NCBI RefSeq assembly: GCF_008709575.1
Contig: NZ_VYIK01000044.1
Span: 1 to 34,410, forward strand
Reading direction: 5' to 3'
From: Mycobacterium sp.
GTDB lineage: Bacteria; Actinomycetota; Actinomycetes; Mycobacteriales; Mycobacteriaceae
DNA: 34,410 nt
In this document: piece after piece, positions 18,877 to 27,632 of the stretch
Position numbering within the stretch: position 1 is the first letter of the stretch
How the letters are laid out: the number at the start of each line of letters is the position of its first letter
The notes under the pieces: generated by a model
Told to the model about the DNA's origin: nothing
The model's input: the letters and a program-made list of their open reading frames with translations, nothing else
Database searches by the model: none
Translations under genes and position numbers: made by a program

Positions 18877-19083
18877 TCAACCGACTTCGATGCGGACGCT
18901 GCCCGGACGGGCAGGCGCCGAGTCCCGGGCAGCGGCGATGATGGCGCGCACGGTGCGCCGGCAGCGCCCGCACTCGCTGCCGGCGCCACACCTCGCGGCA
19001 ACCTGCTTCGAGGTCGACGCGCCGCCGGCGACCACGTCGGCCACGGTCTGGCTGGTGACCCCGACGCACAGGCACACATACAT
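18877..19083 (-). CDS. Bacterioferritin-associated ferredoxin-like [2Fe-2S] protein (Bfd)
   Basis: A 68-residue BFD-like ferredoxin. Cysteines 4, 6, 38 and 41 form the CxC-x31-CxxC cluster motif, the same positions as in the characterised Pseudomonas aeruginosa Bfd as I recall. The family docks on bacterioferritin and passes electrons to reduce the mineral and release Fe(II). MYVCLCVGVT, then VADVVAGGASTSKQVAARCG and CGRCRRTVRAII are all typical. It starts 12 bp after the upstream gene and so shares its iron-box promoter. No bacterioferritin gene is in this window; the partner must lie elsewhere. Confidence 0.9.
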   Translation of the reverse strand: MYVCLCVGVTSQTVADVVAGGASTSKQVAARCGAGSECGRCRRTVRAIIAAARDSAPARPGSVRIEVG

Positions 19084-19095
19084 CAGCCCTTCCCC

Positions 19096-19779
19096 TCACT
19101 GATCCGCCTCGGCGCGCATCACATGGGCCAGTTTTCCGACGAACAGGCCCGGGTACACCCCGAACCCGGCGCCCGGCATCCACTCCGCGGCTTCGTCGGG
19201 ATCATCGATCCAGCGCTGTGCGCTGACCACGTTGTCGAGTTCCATCAGCGTCAGCACTTCCCGCTGGTCGTCGAAGGCCCGGTAGATCCAGACCTTGCGC
19301 ACCCCGGCGTCCCGGAATCGGTGCAGGCCGTCGTGCACCTTCGTCATCAGGTCCGCGACGTCTGCGACAGCGGAGACCGCGCCGATGATCACCCCGGGTG
19401 CAATCGTGTCCGTCTCGGCGGCGACCAGGTTGATCTTCTCCAGCACTTCGCCAGCGAATATCGCGGGCAGGTCGTCGACGCCGATGAGGTCGAACCATTC
19501 GAATACCGCAGGTGAGCGCAACAATTCCTGCACCGATGTTCGACGCCGGATACCGATGGTCACCAGCACCCGGCCCGGCTCGTTGATCGAGGTGTAGAGA
19601 ACCACGTAGCGTGCGCCGAGGCCGACCAGCGGGGAGCGCCCTTCTTCGATCAACGTCCAGACCCGGCCGACGTCTCGGACGCGGTAGGACGCCGCCAGCA
19701 CCAGCGATCGCGCTTCGCTGTCGCTCACCCGGGCGCGCGCGTTCGATTCCGGCTCACCACCGGGCCGCACACGTCTCAC
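19096..19779 (-). CDS. Unknown tandem alpha/beta-barrel protein, first gene of the iron-box operon
   Basis: I do not recognise a named family. The 227 residues contain two similar blocks: one near 35-110 (DVGRVWTLIEEGRSPLVGLG, RYVVLYTSINEPGRVLVTIG) and one near 135-215 (DLMTKVHDGLHRFRDAG, RKVWIYRAFDDQREVLTLME). The pattern helix, strand, PNEVLV-like strand, and a helix with a Trp suggests a fused pair of ferredoxin-like (ABM or dimeric alpha/beta-barrel) domains. GTG at 19779 is chosen because a TACACT -10 ends 7 bases upstream. TTG at 19797 overlaps the -10, and GTG at 19728 is a possible shorter start. Its lead position upstream of bfd and a VIT1 transporter, behind an IdeR-like box, implies an iron-linked role. 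The same fold includes haem-degrading enzymes, which is only a suggestion. Confidence 0.8.
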   Translation of the reverse strand: MRRVRPGGEPESNARARVSDSEARSLVLAASYRVRDVGRVWTLIEEGRSPLVGLGARYVVLYTSINEPGRVLVTIGIRRRTSVQELLRSPAVFEWFDLIGVDDLPAIFAGEVLEKINLVAAETDTIAPGVIIGAVSAVADVADLMTKVHDGLHRFRDAGVRKVWIYRAFDDQREVLTLMELDNVVSAQRWIDDPDEAAEWMPGAGFGVYPGLFVGKLAHVMRAEADQ

Positions 19780-19786
19780 GCAGCGT

Positions 19787-19792
19787 AGTGTA
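19787..19792 (-). promoter_or_regulatory. -10 hexamer of the iron-box operon
   Basis: TACACT on the minus strand ends 7 bases before GTG 19779. The IdeR-like box begins 10 bases upstream of it and covers the -35 region, so bound repressor would block polymerase. Confidence 0.55.
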
Positions 19793-19802
19793 ACCAATTT
19801 AG

Positions 19803-19821
19803 TTAGTAGAGTCTAACCTAA
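19803..19821. promoter_or_regulatory. IdeR/DtxR-type iron box
   Basis: The plus strand reads TTAGTAGAGTCTAACCTAA. Against the consensus TTAGGTTAGGCTAACCTAA (palindromic, best aligned on the minus strand) 15 of 19 bases match, with one half-site intact (TTAGGTTAG on the minus strand). It spans about -25 to -43 relative to the predicted start of the minus-strand operon. IdeR with Fe(II) represses genes from such sites, so the operon should be induced when iron is low. Confidence 0.7.
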
Positions 19822-20071
19822 CTTCGGCGAGTCGGCGGGTGGCCCCACCTCGCTCTGGCACGCCGAGGCCGGCTCGACGTTGAGTTCGACGCCGATACCG
19901 GGCAGGGTGTGCCCGATGGAAGGTGAGCATGGCAGCGGCGAGTAGTGCGCGCCGGACCGTGATGGCCAACACCGGGCGGGTGTGCCGCGGCGACACGCCA
20001 GGCCAGGCGCTCCACGCCGCCCGGCGGGTCGTGCGGCTGCCGACAACGTGAGGGCAGACAACGTGAGGTCG
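19822..20071. other. 250-bp spacer between the iron-box operon and the glycosyltransferase gene
   Basis: No confident gene. A small plus-strand ORF (19929-20051, 40 residues, one Cys) has an ATG with AAGGTGAGC in front, but resembles nothing known to me. On the minus strand a protein-like run (GIGVELNVEPASACQSEVG) ends at a stop near 19813 and could be the tail of a lost gene. A 12-bp direct repeat GACAACGTGAGG occurs at 20042 and 20057, next to the glycosyltransferase start. Confidence 0.35.
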
Positions 20072-21244
20072 ATGCGTGTCGCCGTCGTGGCCGGTCCCGA
20101 TCCCGGACATTGCTTTCCCGCGATTGCGCTGTGCCGGCGCTTCAGGGCCGCCGGCGACACTCCGACACTGCTCACCGGCCCCGCCTGGCTTGAGACTGCT
20201 CGCCGTGCCGGGGTCGACGCCGTCGAACTGGCGGGTCTGGAACCCACTGCGGCCGATGACGACGCCGACGCCGGAGCAAAGATTCACCAACGCGCCGCCC
20301 GCATGGCGGTACTCAACCTGCCGCAGCTGCGGGAGATGGAACTCGATCTGGTGCTGTCCGACGTCATCACGGCTTGTGGCGGCATGGTCGCCGAGCTGAT
20401 CGGGGTGCCGTGGATCGAGCTCAACCCGCATCCGCTGTATTTGCCGTCGAAGGGGCTGCCGCCACTGGGCAGCGGTTTGGCCCCGGGAACTGGCCTGCAC
20501 GGATGGTTGCGGGACTCGGTAATGCGGGCGCTGGCGGCGCGATCCTGGCGCGCGGGTCTGCGCCAGCGGGCCGCAGCGCGGGCAGCGATCGGTCTGCCGG
20601 CGCATGACCCCGGTCCGCTGCGCCGGCTGGTCGCCACCTTGCCGGCGTTGGAGCTGCCGCGCCCGGACTGGCCGGCCGAGGCCGTTGTGGTGGGTCCATT
20701 GCACTTCGAGCCGACCGAGCAGATCCTGCCCGTCCCGCCCGGGGACGGGCCGGTGGTCGTGGTGGCACCGTCGACCGCGCTGACCGGGGCACGGGGGATA
20801 GCGAAGACCGCACTGGACCACCTGGTGCCCGGTGCCGGGCTGCCCGCCGGCGCGCGGGTGGTGGTGTCGCGGCTGAACGGTCCCGAGCTGACCGTGCCGC
20901 CGTGGGCCGTGGTCGGGCTGGGCCGCCAGGACGAGCTGCTGGCGCACGCCGACCTGGTGGTCTGCGGCGGCGGGCACGGGATGGTGGCCAAGGCGTTGCT
21001 GGCCGGTGTGCCGCTGGTGCTGGTGCCCGGCGGCGGGGATCAGTGGGAGGTGGCCAACCGGGTGGTGCGTCAGGGAAGCGGGCTGCTGGTTCGGCCGCTC
21101 ACGGCCGACGCGCTGGTCGCCGCGGTCGGTGAGGTGCTGTCGAGACCGAGCTACCGCGAAGCTGCCCGACGGGCCGCGGCGGGCGTGGCCGCGGTCGCCG
21201 ATCCGGTGCGAGTGTGTCGCGAGGCGGTGGCGCTGGCTGGGTAG
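20072..21244 (+). CDS. Glycosyltransferase of the GT1/MurG-like fold (Rv2739c-like)
   Basis: A 390-residue UDP-sugar-type glycosyltransferase, close in length to M. tuberculosis Rv2739c (388). The N-terminal domain begins MRVAVVAGPDPGHCFPAIAL with the glycine-rich loop. The C-terminal donor-binding domain has HADLVVCGGGHGMVAKAL and GVPLVLVPGGGDQWEVANRV, the PSPG-like region. Acceptor and donor are unknown; related enzymes glycosylate polyketides, sterols or glycolipids. ATG at 20072 is chosen for the family start, although the frame extends to 19982. It is followed 9 bp later by the DUF3046 gene. Confidence 0.85.
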   Translation: MRVAVVAGPDPGHCFPAIALCRRFRAAGDTPTLLTGPAWLETARRAGVDAVELAGLEPTAADDDADAGAKIHQRAARMAVLNLPQLREMELDLVLSDVITACGGMVAELIGVPWIELNPHPLYLPSKGLPPLGSGLAPGTGLHGWLRDSVMRALAARSWRAGLRQRAAARAAIGLPAHDPGPLRRLVATLPALELPRPDWPAEAVVVGPLHFEPTEQILPVPPGDGPVVVVAPSTALTGARGIAKTALDHLVPGAGLPAGARVVVSRLNGPELTVPPWAVVGLGRQDELLAHADLVVCGGGHGMVAKALLAGVPLVLVPGGGDQWEVANRVVRQGSGLLVRPLTADALVAAVGEVLSRPSYREAARRAAAGVAAVADPVRVCREAVALAG

Positions 21245-21247
21245 GTT
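21242..21247 (+). promoter_or_regulatory. -10 hexamer for the DUF3046 gene
   Basis: TAGGTT, partly made by the glycosyltransferase stop codon, ends 6 bases before GTG 21254. Confidence 0.45.
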
Positions 21248-21253
21248 GGCGAG

Positions 21254-21448
21254 GTGCGCCTGACGGAGTTCCATGACCGGGTCACGCTGCGGTTCGGCGC
21301 TGCCTACGGCGCCTCGGTGCTGACCGACCATGTGCTGAGCGGGTTTGGTGGACGCACCGCCGCACAGGCGATCGAGGACGGCGTTGACCCGCGCGATGTG
21401 TGGCGGGCATTGTGCGTCGACTTCGACGTGCCCCGCGAGCAGTGGTGA
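21254..21448 (+). CDS. DUF3046 protein (Rv2738c-like)
   Basis: A 64-residue protein of the actinobacterial DUF3046 family, which typically lies directly upstream of recA. The conserved run RLTEFHDRVTLRFG, then SVLTDHVLSGFGGRTAAQAI and the ending DPRDVWRALCVDFDVPREQW are clear. No biochemical role is established. GTG at 21254 follows a TANNNT hexamer. In this window a toxin-antitoxin pair separates it from recA, unlike M. tuberculosis. Confidence 0.88.
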   Translation: MRLTEFHDRVTLRFGAAYGASVLTDHVLSGFGGRTAAQAIEDGVDPRDVWRALCVDFDVPREQW

Positions 21449-21493
21449 GACCGATTGCTCGTGCTCGGCGGGCAGTGCGTCCGCCCTGGATGG

Positions 21494-21499
21494 TAGATT
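21494..21499 (+). promoter_or_regulatory. -10 hexamer for the AbrB-type antitoxin gene
   Basis: TAGATT ends 7 bases before ATG 21507, consistent with a leaderless antitoxin message. Confidence 0.5.
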
Positions 21500-21506
21500 T
21501 CGTGCC

Positions 21507-21752
21507 ATGCGCACAACCATCGATGCGGCGGGGCGGCTGGTGATCCCTAAGCGGATTCGCGACCGGTTGGGTCTTCGCGGAAACGAGCAGGTGGAGATCA
21601 CCGAGCGCGATGGCCGGATCGAGATTGAACCGGCATCGACCGATGTCGAGCTCATTCGGGAAGGCCCGGTTCTGGTGGCCCGACCCGAGCGCGCACTGCC
21701 GCCGCTGACTGATGAAATCGTTCGTGAAACCGTCGATCGCGTGCGGCGGTGA
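21507..21752 (+). CDS. AbrB/MazE-type antitoxin
   Basis: An 81-residue antitoxin. Its N-terminal swapped-hairpin DNA-binding domain is clear: MRTTIDAAGRLVIPKRIRDR followed by GLRGNEQVEITERDGRIEIEP. The C-terminal tail (RALPPLTDEIVRETVDRVRR) should contact the toxin. The last four bases overlap the toxin start (GTGA). The N-terminal domain type differs from the ribbon-helix-helix antitoxin at 6.4 kb, so the two pairs are unrelated on the antitoxin side. Confidence 0.9.
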   Translation: MRTTIDAAGRLVIPKRIRDRLGLRGNEQVEITERDGRIEIEPASTDVELIREGPVLVARPERALPPLTDEIVRETVDRVRR

Positions 21753-22153
21753 TCGCCCCGGACACCAGCATCCTCATTGCCGGATTCGCGACGTGGCACG
21801 AAGGGCACAAGTCGGCTGTAGCGGTGCTCAGCCGCGGCGTTCAGCTGATCGCGCACGTCGCCGTGGAAACGTATTCAGTCCTGACACGTCTGCCGCCACC
21901 GCACCGGGTGGCCCCCGGCGTCGCGCACGCATACCTGACCAGCCTCACGTCGGAGGACTATTTGACACTGGATGCGCGCGCGCATCGAGGGTTGATCGAT
22001 AGCCTCGCCGAGTTCGGTGTCAGCGGTGGCGCAACCTACGACGCGCTGGTCGGACTGACGGCGAAAGCTGCCGGCGCAACGCTGTGGACCCGGGATCTGC
22101 GGGCCGTCAGGACCTACGAACAGTTGCGGGTGCGGTTCGACCTGGCGAGGTGA
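21749..22153 (+). CDS. VapC-type PIN-domain toxin
   Basis: A 134-residue PIN ribonuclease toxin. Acidic sites are Asp5 (IAPDTSILIAG), Glu at about 40 (VAVETYSVLTR), Asp at about 98 (GATYDALVGL) and Asp at about 116 (LWTRDLRAV), so the catalytic set looks intact. GTG at 21749 overlaps the antitoxin stop. The pair is placed between the DUF3046 gene and the recA promoter region. As I recall, M. tuberculosis has no toxin-antitoxin pair here, so this is a lineage-specific insertion. Confidence 0.9.
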   Translation: MIAPDTSILIAGFATWHEGHKSAVAVLSRGVQLIAHVAVETYSVLTRLPPPHRVAPGVAHAYLTSLTSEDYLTLDARAHRGLIDSLAEFGVSGGATYDALVGLTAKAAGATLWTRDLRAVRTYEQLRVRFDLAR

Positions 22154-22181
22154 AGTCACGACACGGCGCGCCTCCTTGCCA

Positions 22182-22197
22182 TCGAACACACGTTCGC
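22182..22197. promoter_or_regulatory. LexA (SOS) box of recA
   Basis: CGAACACACGTTCG at 22183-22196 is a perfect palindromic match to the Gram-positive and mycobacterial SOS consensus CGAAC-N4-GTTCG. It overlaps the promoter with -10 TAAGGT at 22198-22203, so LexA should repress this promoter. Confidence 0.88.
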
Positions 22198-22239
22198 TAA
22201 GGTGGGCGGTGTTCGACGGCGACACGCTGGTCAGGGCAC

Positions 22240-22262
22240 TTGTCAGACCTTGCCGCTAGCGT
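22240..22262 (+). promoter_or_regulatory. RecA-NDp (PafBC-type) promoter of recA
   Basis: TTGTCAGAC at 22240-22248, 8 bases, then TAGCGT at 22257-22262. This fits the RecA-NDp motif (tTGTCRgtg-N8-TAnnnT) that drives LexA-independent DNA-damage genes through PafBC in mycobacteria. It lies about 58 bases before the recA start. Confidence 0.8.
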
Positions 22263-22319
22263 CACGGCCAACCGACCAACACCGGTCAATCGAACACCGA
22301 CCACACGAGAGGTAGCACC

Positions 22320-23360
<1,041 letters not shown>

Positions 23361-23894
23361 GCCGTCCCACGAGGAGCAGGCGCGGGGGTTGTGCCTGCGC
23401 CTGCTCACCGCCCGGGCGCGAACCCGTGCCGAGCTCGACGGGCGGCTGGCCAAGCGCGGCTATCCCGAGGACGTCCGCTCTCGGGTGTTGGATCGGCTGG
23501 CCGCCGTCGGTCTTGTCGACGACGTCGACTTCGCCGAGCAGTGGGTGCACTCCAGGCGGGTGAACGCTGCAAAAGGCAAGCGGGCGTTGGCTGCCGAGCT
23601 GCACACCAAGGGCATCGACAACGACGTGATCACCGCCGTGTTGAACGGGATCAAGCCCGCTGCCGAGCGGGACAGGGCCGAACAGCTGGTGCGGAGCAGG
23701 CTGCGACGGGAGACCCTGAGCGACGCAAAGGACGAGGCCCGGGTCTGCCGCCGGCTGGTGGCGATGTTGGCGCGCCGCGGCTACGGCCAGAGCCTGGCCT
23801 ATGACGTGGTCAGCGTCGAGGTAGCCGCCGAACGGGAGCGCCGGCGTGTCTGAGCTGCCCGACCCACGCGCCGGCGACTATCTGTGCCTGGCCG

Positions 23895-23900
23895 TACCAT
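23895..23900 (+). promoter_or_regulatory. -10 hexamer for miaB
   Basis: TACCAT ends 6 bases before GTG 23907. A leaderless message would start at this GTG. Confidence 0.45.
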
Positions 23901-23906
23901 GGGCTC

Positions 23907-25394
23907 GTGACGTCGACGCCGGCACCGCAGGCGGGGCGAACCTATCAGGTTCGCACCTATGGGTGTCAGATGAACGTCCACGACTCCGAGCGGTTGGCGG
24001 GGCTGCTGGAGGCCGCCGGTTACCGGCGCGCGCCGGACGGTGCTGACGCCGACGTGGTGGTGTTCAACACCTGCGCGGTCCGGGAGAACGCTGACAACAG
24101 GCTCTACGGCAATCTCAGCCATCTGGCGCCGCGCAAGCGTGCCAACCCGGCGATGCAGATCGCCGTCGGCGGCTGTCTGGCCCAAAAGGACCGCGACACG
24201 GTCTTGCGCAAGGCGCCGTGGGTCGACGTCGTTTTCGGCACGCACAACATCGGCTCGCTGCCCACACTTCTGGAGCGGGCCCGCCACAACCGGGTCGCCC
24301 AGGTCGAAATCGCCGACGCGCTGCAGGAGTTTCCGTCGAACTTGCCGACGGCGCGGGAATCCGCTTATGCCGCGTGGGTATCCATCTCGGTCGGATGCAA
24401 CAACACCTGCACGTTTTGCATCGTGCCGTCGCTGCGTGGCAAAGAGGTCGACCGCCACCCCGACGACATCCTGACCGAGGTGAGGACACTGGTCGCCGAC
24501 GGCGTGCTGGAAATCACCCTGCTGGGCCAAAACGTCAACGCCTACGGGAGGTCGTTCGCCGACCCGGCCATGCCGCGCAACCGCGGGGCCTTCGCCGAGC
24601 TACTGCGGGCCTGCGGAGACATCGACGGGTTGGACCGGGTACGGTTCACCTCGCCGCATCCGGCCGAGTTCACCGACGACGTCATCGAGGCGATGGCGCA
24701 GACCCCCAACGTGTGTCCGGCGCTGCACATGCCGCTGCAGTCGGGGTCGGACCGGATTCTGCGGGCGATGCGGCGCTCCTATCGCGCTGAGCGCTACCTG
24801 GCCATCATCGACCGGGTGCGCGCGGCGATGCCGCACGCCGCGATCACCACCGACCTGATCGTTGGCTTCCCCGGGGAAACCGAGGACGACTTCACCGCCA
24901 CGCTCGAGGTCGTGCGACAGGCGCAGTTTTCCGGCGCATTCACCTTCCAGTACTCCCAACGACCCGGCACGCCCGCCGCGGCACTGGACAACCAGCTGCC
25001 GAAAGCTGTGGTTCAGCAGCGCTACGAACGCCTGGTCGCACTGCAGGAGCAGATCGCCTACGAGCAAAACCGCGCCCAGATCGGGACGACTGTCGAAGTG
25101 CTGGTGGCCGTCGGTGAAGGACGCAAGGACGCCCACACTGCGCGGATGAGTGGTCGTGCCCGCGACGGCCGGCTGGTGCACTTCGCGCCCGGCGATCGAA
25201 AGCTGCGCCCCGGTGACGTCATCACCACCGTGGTCACCGACGCCGCGCCGCACTACTTGATCGCCGATGGCGGCGTCGTCACCCATCGGCGCACCCGCGC
25301 CGGCGACGCCTACGAGGCGGGGTCTGCACGCGGCGTCGGGCTGGGTATGCCCCCCATCGGGCCACCGGCCTCACCTGTGGGCGCGAATCGATGA
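23907..25394 (+). CDS. miaB: tRNA methylthiotransferase MiaB
   Basis: Radical-SAM enzyme that adds a methylthio group to N6-isopentenyladenosine 37 of tRNAs. Its substrate is made by MiaA, also in this window. The 495-residue product has the N-terminal cluster cysteines at 20 (RTYGCQMN), 56 (FNTCAVREN) and 90 (VGGCLAQ), and the radical-[11 protein letters not shown] at 164-171. The LQSGSD motif and a C-terminal TRAM-type domain follow, then a variable tail. GTG at 23907 is chosen for the -10 hexamer and family start. The stop overlaps the next gene (ATGA). An overlapping frame from 23846 is a shadow. Confidence 0.95.
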   Translation: MTSTPAPQAGRTYQVRTYGCQMNVHDSERLAGLLEAAGYRRAPDGADADVVVFNTCAVRENADNRLYGNLSHLAPRKRANPAMQIAVGGCLAQKDRDTVLRKAPWVDVVFGTHNIGSLPTLLERARHNRVAQVEIADALQEFPSNLPTARESAYAAWVSISVGCNNTCTFCIVPSLRGKEVDRHPDDILTEVRTLVADGVLEITLLGQNVNAYGRSFADPAMPRNRGAFAELLRACGDIDGLDRVRFTSPHPAEFTDDVIEAMAQTPNVCPALHMPLQSGSDRILRAMRRSYRAERYLAIIDRVRAAMPHAAITTDLIVGFPGETEDDFTATLEVVRQAQFSGAFTFQYSQRPGTPAAALDNQLPKAVVQQRYERLVALQEQIAYEQNRAQIGTTVEVLVAVGEGRKDAHTARMSGRARDGRLVHFAPGDRKLRPGDVITTVVTDAAPHYLIADGGVVTHRRTRAGDAYEAGSARGVGLGMPPIGPPASPVGANR

Positions 25395-25990
25395 ACGACG
25401 AGAACTTCGAAGCCTACCGAGCCGACCTGGAGGCGGCCGAACGCCGCATTGCCCGTGAGATCGATCCGGGCGCAAGGGCTGTGGTGGTTGCGATTCTGGT
25501 GTTCGTGCTGTTGGGCTCGTTTATTCTGCCGCACACCGGCGATGTCCGGGGTTGGGACGTGCTGTTGGGTGGGCATGCTGCTGCGGCCGCCGCGGTGGCG
25601 CTGCCATCACGGGTATTCGGTTGGCTGGCGCTGGTGTTCGGTGTGGGTTTCTCGATGCTGGCGTTGTTGACTCGCCGTTGGGTGCTGGCCTGGACGGCGT
25701 TGTCGGGCTCAGCGGTGGCCAGTGCTGCCGGTCTGTTGGCCGTGTGGTCGCGCCAGACCGTCGCCGCCGGGCATCCCGGACCCGGTTGGGGCCTGGTCGT
25801 CGCATGGATCGCGGTGATGCTGCTGACCTTTCACTGGGGACGGGTGGTGTGGTCGCGCACCATCGTGCAGCTCGCCGCCGAGGAGGAGCGCCGCCGCGCG
25901 GCCGCGGGCCGACAGGCGAGAACACTGCTGGAAAACCTCGACACCACCGAGGACACCGACCCGCCGAGCGAGCCGCCCAAGGGCGGCTAA
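25391..25990 (+). CDS. Conserved membrane protein (Rv2732c-like)
   Basis: A 199-residue membrane protein of unknown function, in the same place as M. tuberculosis Rv2732c. After a short acidic N-terminus ([21 protein letters not shown]) come four hydrophobic segments: about 35-52, 60-80, 86-108 and 128-148. The cytosolic C-terminal tail is charged ([20 protein letters not shown]). ATG at 25391 overlaps the miaB stop. It ends tail-to-tail with the DUF349 gene, the two stops sharing CTAA. Confidence 0.83.
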   Translation: MNDENFEAYRADLEAAERRIAREIDPGARAVVVAILVFVLLGSFILPHTGDVRGWDVLLGGHAAAAAAVALPSRVFGWLALVFGVGFSMLALLTRRWVLAWTALSGSAVASAAGLLAVWSRQTVAAGHPGPGWGLVVAWIAVMLLTFHWGRVVWSRTIVQLAAEEERRRAAAGRQARTLLENLDTTEDTDPPSEPPKGG

Positions 25991-27300
25991 GACTGGCGGC
26001 TCAGCGCGTCGGCGGCGGTATCGGCCCATTGCCGCCACTGCGCGGCGTTGGCCTTGGCCTCTTCGGCCTCCTTGCTGCGGCCCGCGGCCGCGGCTTTGCG
26101 AGCCTGGCGTTCGAACTGCTCGGCACGCATCCGGAACTGTTCGGCGCGGGCCTGCGCCTGGGGATCCGACCGGCCCGGTTCGCCGGCTTCACGGAATTTC
26201 TTCTCGACAGCGCGCAGTCGTCGCTCCAACTCGGCCGCCCGGTCGTGCGGCACCTTGCCGATCGCGTCCCATTTCTGCGCGATGGAGCGCAGCGCTGCCC
26301 GCGCGGCCTCGTGGTTGGTGATGTCGAGGTGCTCGGCCTCGCACAGCAGCGCTTCCTTGGCGGCGGCGTTGGCGGCCAACTCCTGGTCTCGTTCGGCGGC
26401 CGCGGCGTTGCGGGCCTTGAAGAAGATGTCCTGGGCAGCTTTGAAGCGGCGCCACAGCGCCTCGTCGACGTCGCGGGCCGCCCGTCCGGCGGCCTTCCAC
26501 TCGGTGAGCAGCTTGCGGAACTCGGCGGTGGTCCCACTCCAGTCGGTGGACTCGGCCAGTTCTTCGGCCCGTTGGCACAGGCGTTCCTTGGCCGCGCGCA
26601 CTGCTGCGCGCTCGCGGTCCAGTTCGGCGAAGTGGGATCCACGCCGCCGGTTAAACGTCTCGCGAGCCGCCGAATAACGCTGCCACAGCGCGTCGTCGGT
26701 CTTGCGGTCCACACCGGTGATCGTCTTCCACTCATCGAGGATCGCGCGCAGCCGGTCGCCGGCAGCTTTCCACTGGGTCGAATGGGCGGCCAGCTCCTCG
26801 GCTTCGGCGGCCAGAGCCGCTTTGCGGGCGGTTTGGGCGGCGCGGCGCTCCTCCCGCCGGGCTCGTTGGATGGCGGCAACGGCGTCGGCGCGGTCAGCGA
26901 CGGCGGCCAGCCGAGCGGCCAGGGCGTCGACATCGCCGAGCACGCTGGCTGTCGGTAACGTCTCGGCCAGCGTCGCGGCGGTGCTTTTGATCTTGTGAGG
27001 ATCGCCGGTGCCGGAGGCCAGCCGTTCCTCGAGCAACGCGACTTCGGTGCTCAGGTCGTCGAAGCGCCGGCCGAAGTGGGCGAACGCGGCTTCGGCGTCG
27101 CCGGCCTGCCAGGAACCGATGATCCGCTCACCGGCAGCACTGATCAGCCATACCGTTCCGTCGGCGTCGACGCGGCCGAACCGGCGCGGGTCGTTGGACA
27201 GCGGCGCGGCAATCGGGTGCGGGACGGGTCGGGGGCCAGGCCGCGGTCCGGGACGCGGAATCGGCCTGGCCTGGCTGCCGGGGGGCTTGTCAGCGGTCAT
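25987..27300 (-). CDS. DUF349 coiled-coil protein (Rv2731-like)
   Basis: A 437-residue, Ala/Arg/Glu-rich protein with repeated DUF349 units. Each has the pattern of an aromatic W residue, [24 protein letters not shown] helices and R(F/Y)KAAQDIFF; at least three copies lie between about residues 180 and 390. The N-terminal 40 residues are Pro/Arg-rich ([13 protein letters not shown]), followed by a strand-like region ([13 protein letters not shown]). M. tuberculosis Rv2731 is about 450 residues. The function is unknown; the fold suggests an extended scaffold. ATG at 27300. Confidence 0.88.
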   Translation of the reverse strand: MTADKPPGSQARPIPRPGPRPGPRPVPHPIAAPLSNDPRRFGRVDADGTVWLISAAGERIIGSWQAGDAEAAFAHFGRRFDDLSTEVALLEERLASGTGDPHKIKSTAATLAETLPTASVLGDVDALAARLAAVADRADAVAAIQRARREERRAAQTARKAALAAEAEELAAHSTQWKAAGDRLRAILDEWKTITGVDRKTDDALWQRYSAARETFNRRRGSHFAELDRERAAVRAAKERLCQRAEELAESTDWSGTTAEFRKLLTEWKAAGRAARDVDEALWRRFKAAQDIFFKARNAAAAERDQELAANAAAKEALLCEAEHLDITNHEAARAALRSIAQKWDAIGKVPHDRAAELERRLRAVEKKFREAGEPGRSDPQAQARAEQFRMRAEQFERQARKAAAAGRSKEAEEAKANAAQWRQWADTAADALSRQS

Positions 27301-27632
27301 GTGCTACCGTCACCTGCCCTTCGCGCGGGTTTCCGCGCACCTGCCGCGCATCGCAGCGCCAGTCACCACCGCCGGGGGCTCCGCCGGTGCCCGTTTCTGT
27401 CCAGTTTCTTACCCAGTATTGAAGCAGTTCGACCCGCGACGTGCGCTGCGTTCCCGGTGCCGGCCCTCGACCGGGCAGTCATCGCGGGCGGACCCGCGTG
27501 CCTCCAAACAGTAGGCTGGGCGTCGCGGCGTGTCGAGAATGGCCTCGAGGAGGGCACCGGTAGCCCGGCACCGTGGTGAACAACAGTGAGCCGGTACTGC
27601 TTACCCGGCGGGGCGCCGGTGAGGAGATCGTT
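27301..27632. other. 332-bp divergent spacer with a structured-looking leader
   Basis: This lies between the divergent DUF349 and DMT genes. TAGGCT at 27512-27517 is a candidate -10 for the plus-strand gene. It would leave a leader of about 108 bases, GC-rich with several ACCGGT and CCGGC runs able to pair. I cannot match it to a known riboswitch. The proximal 200 bp hold no recognisable coding region; the short frames there are shadows. Confidence 0.35.

Noticed and set aside
19807..19812. TAGAGT as a divergent plus-strand -10 toward the glycosyltransferase
   Set aside because: It lies within the iron box and 260 bases from the next start. Possible, but there is no other support.
19799..21856. 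685-codon open frame on the minus strand across the glycosyltransferase and antitoxin genes
   Set aside because: Overlaps two or three well-supported plus-strand genes and has no recognisable family.
23846..24046. 66-codon frame between recX and miaB
   Set aside because: Overlaps the start of miaB in another frame and has no family features. miaB has its own -10 and motifs.
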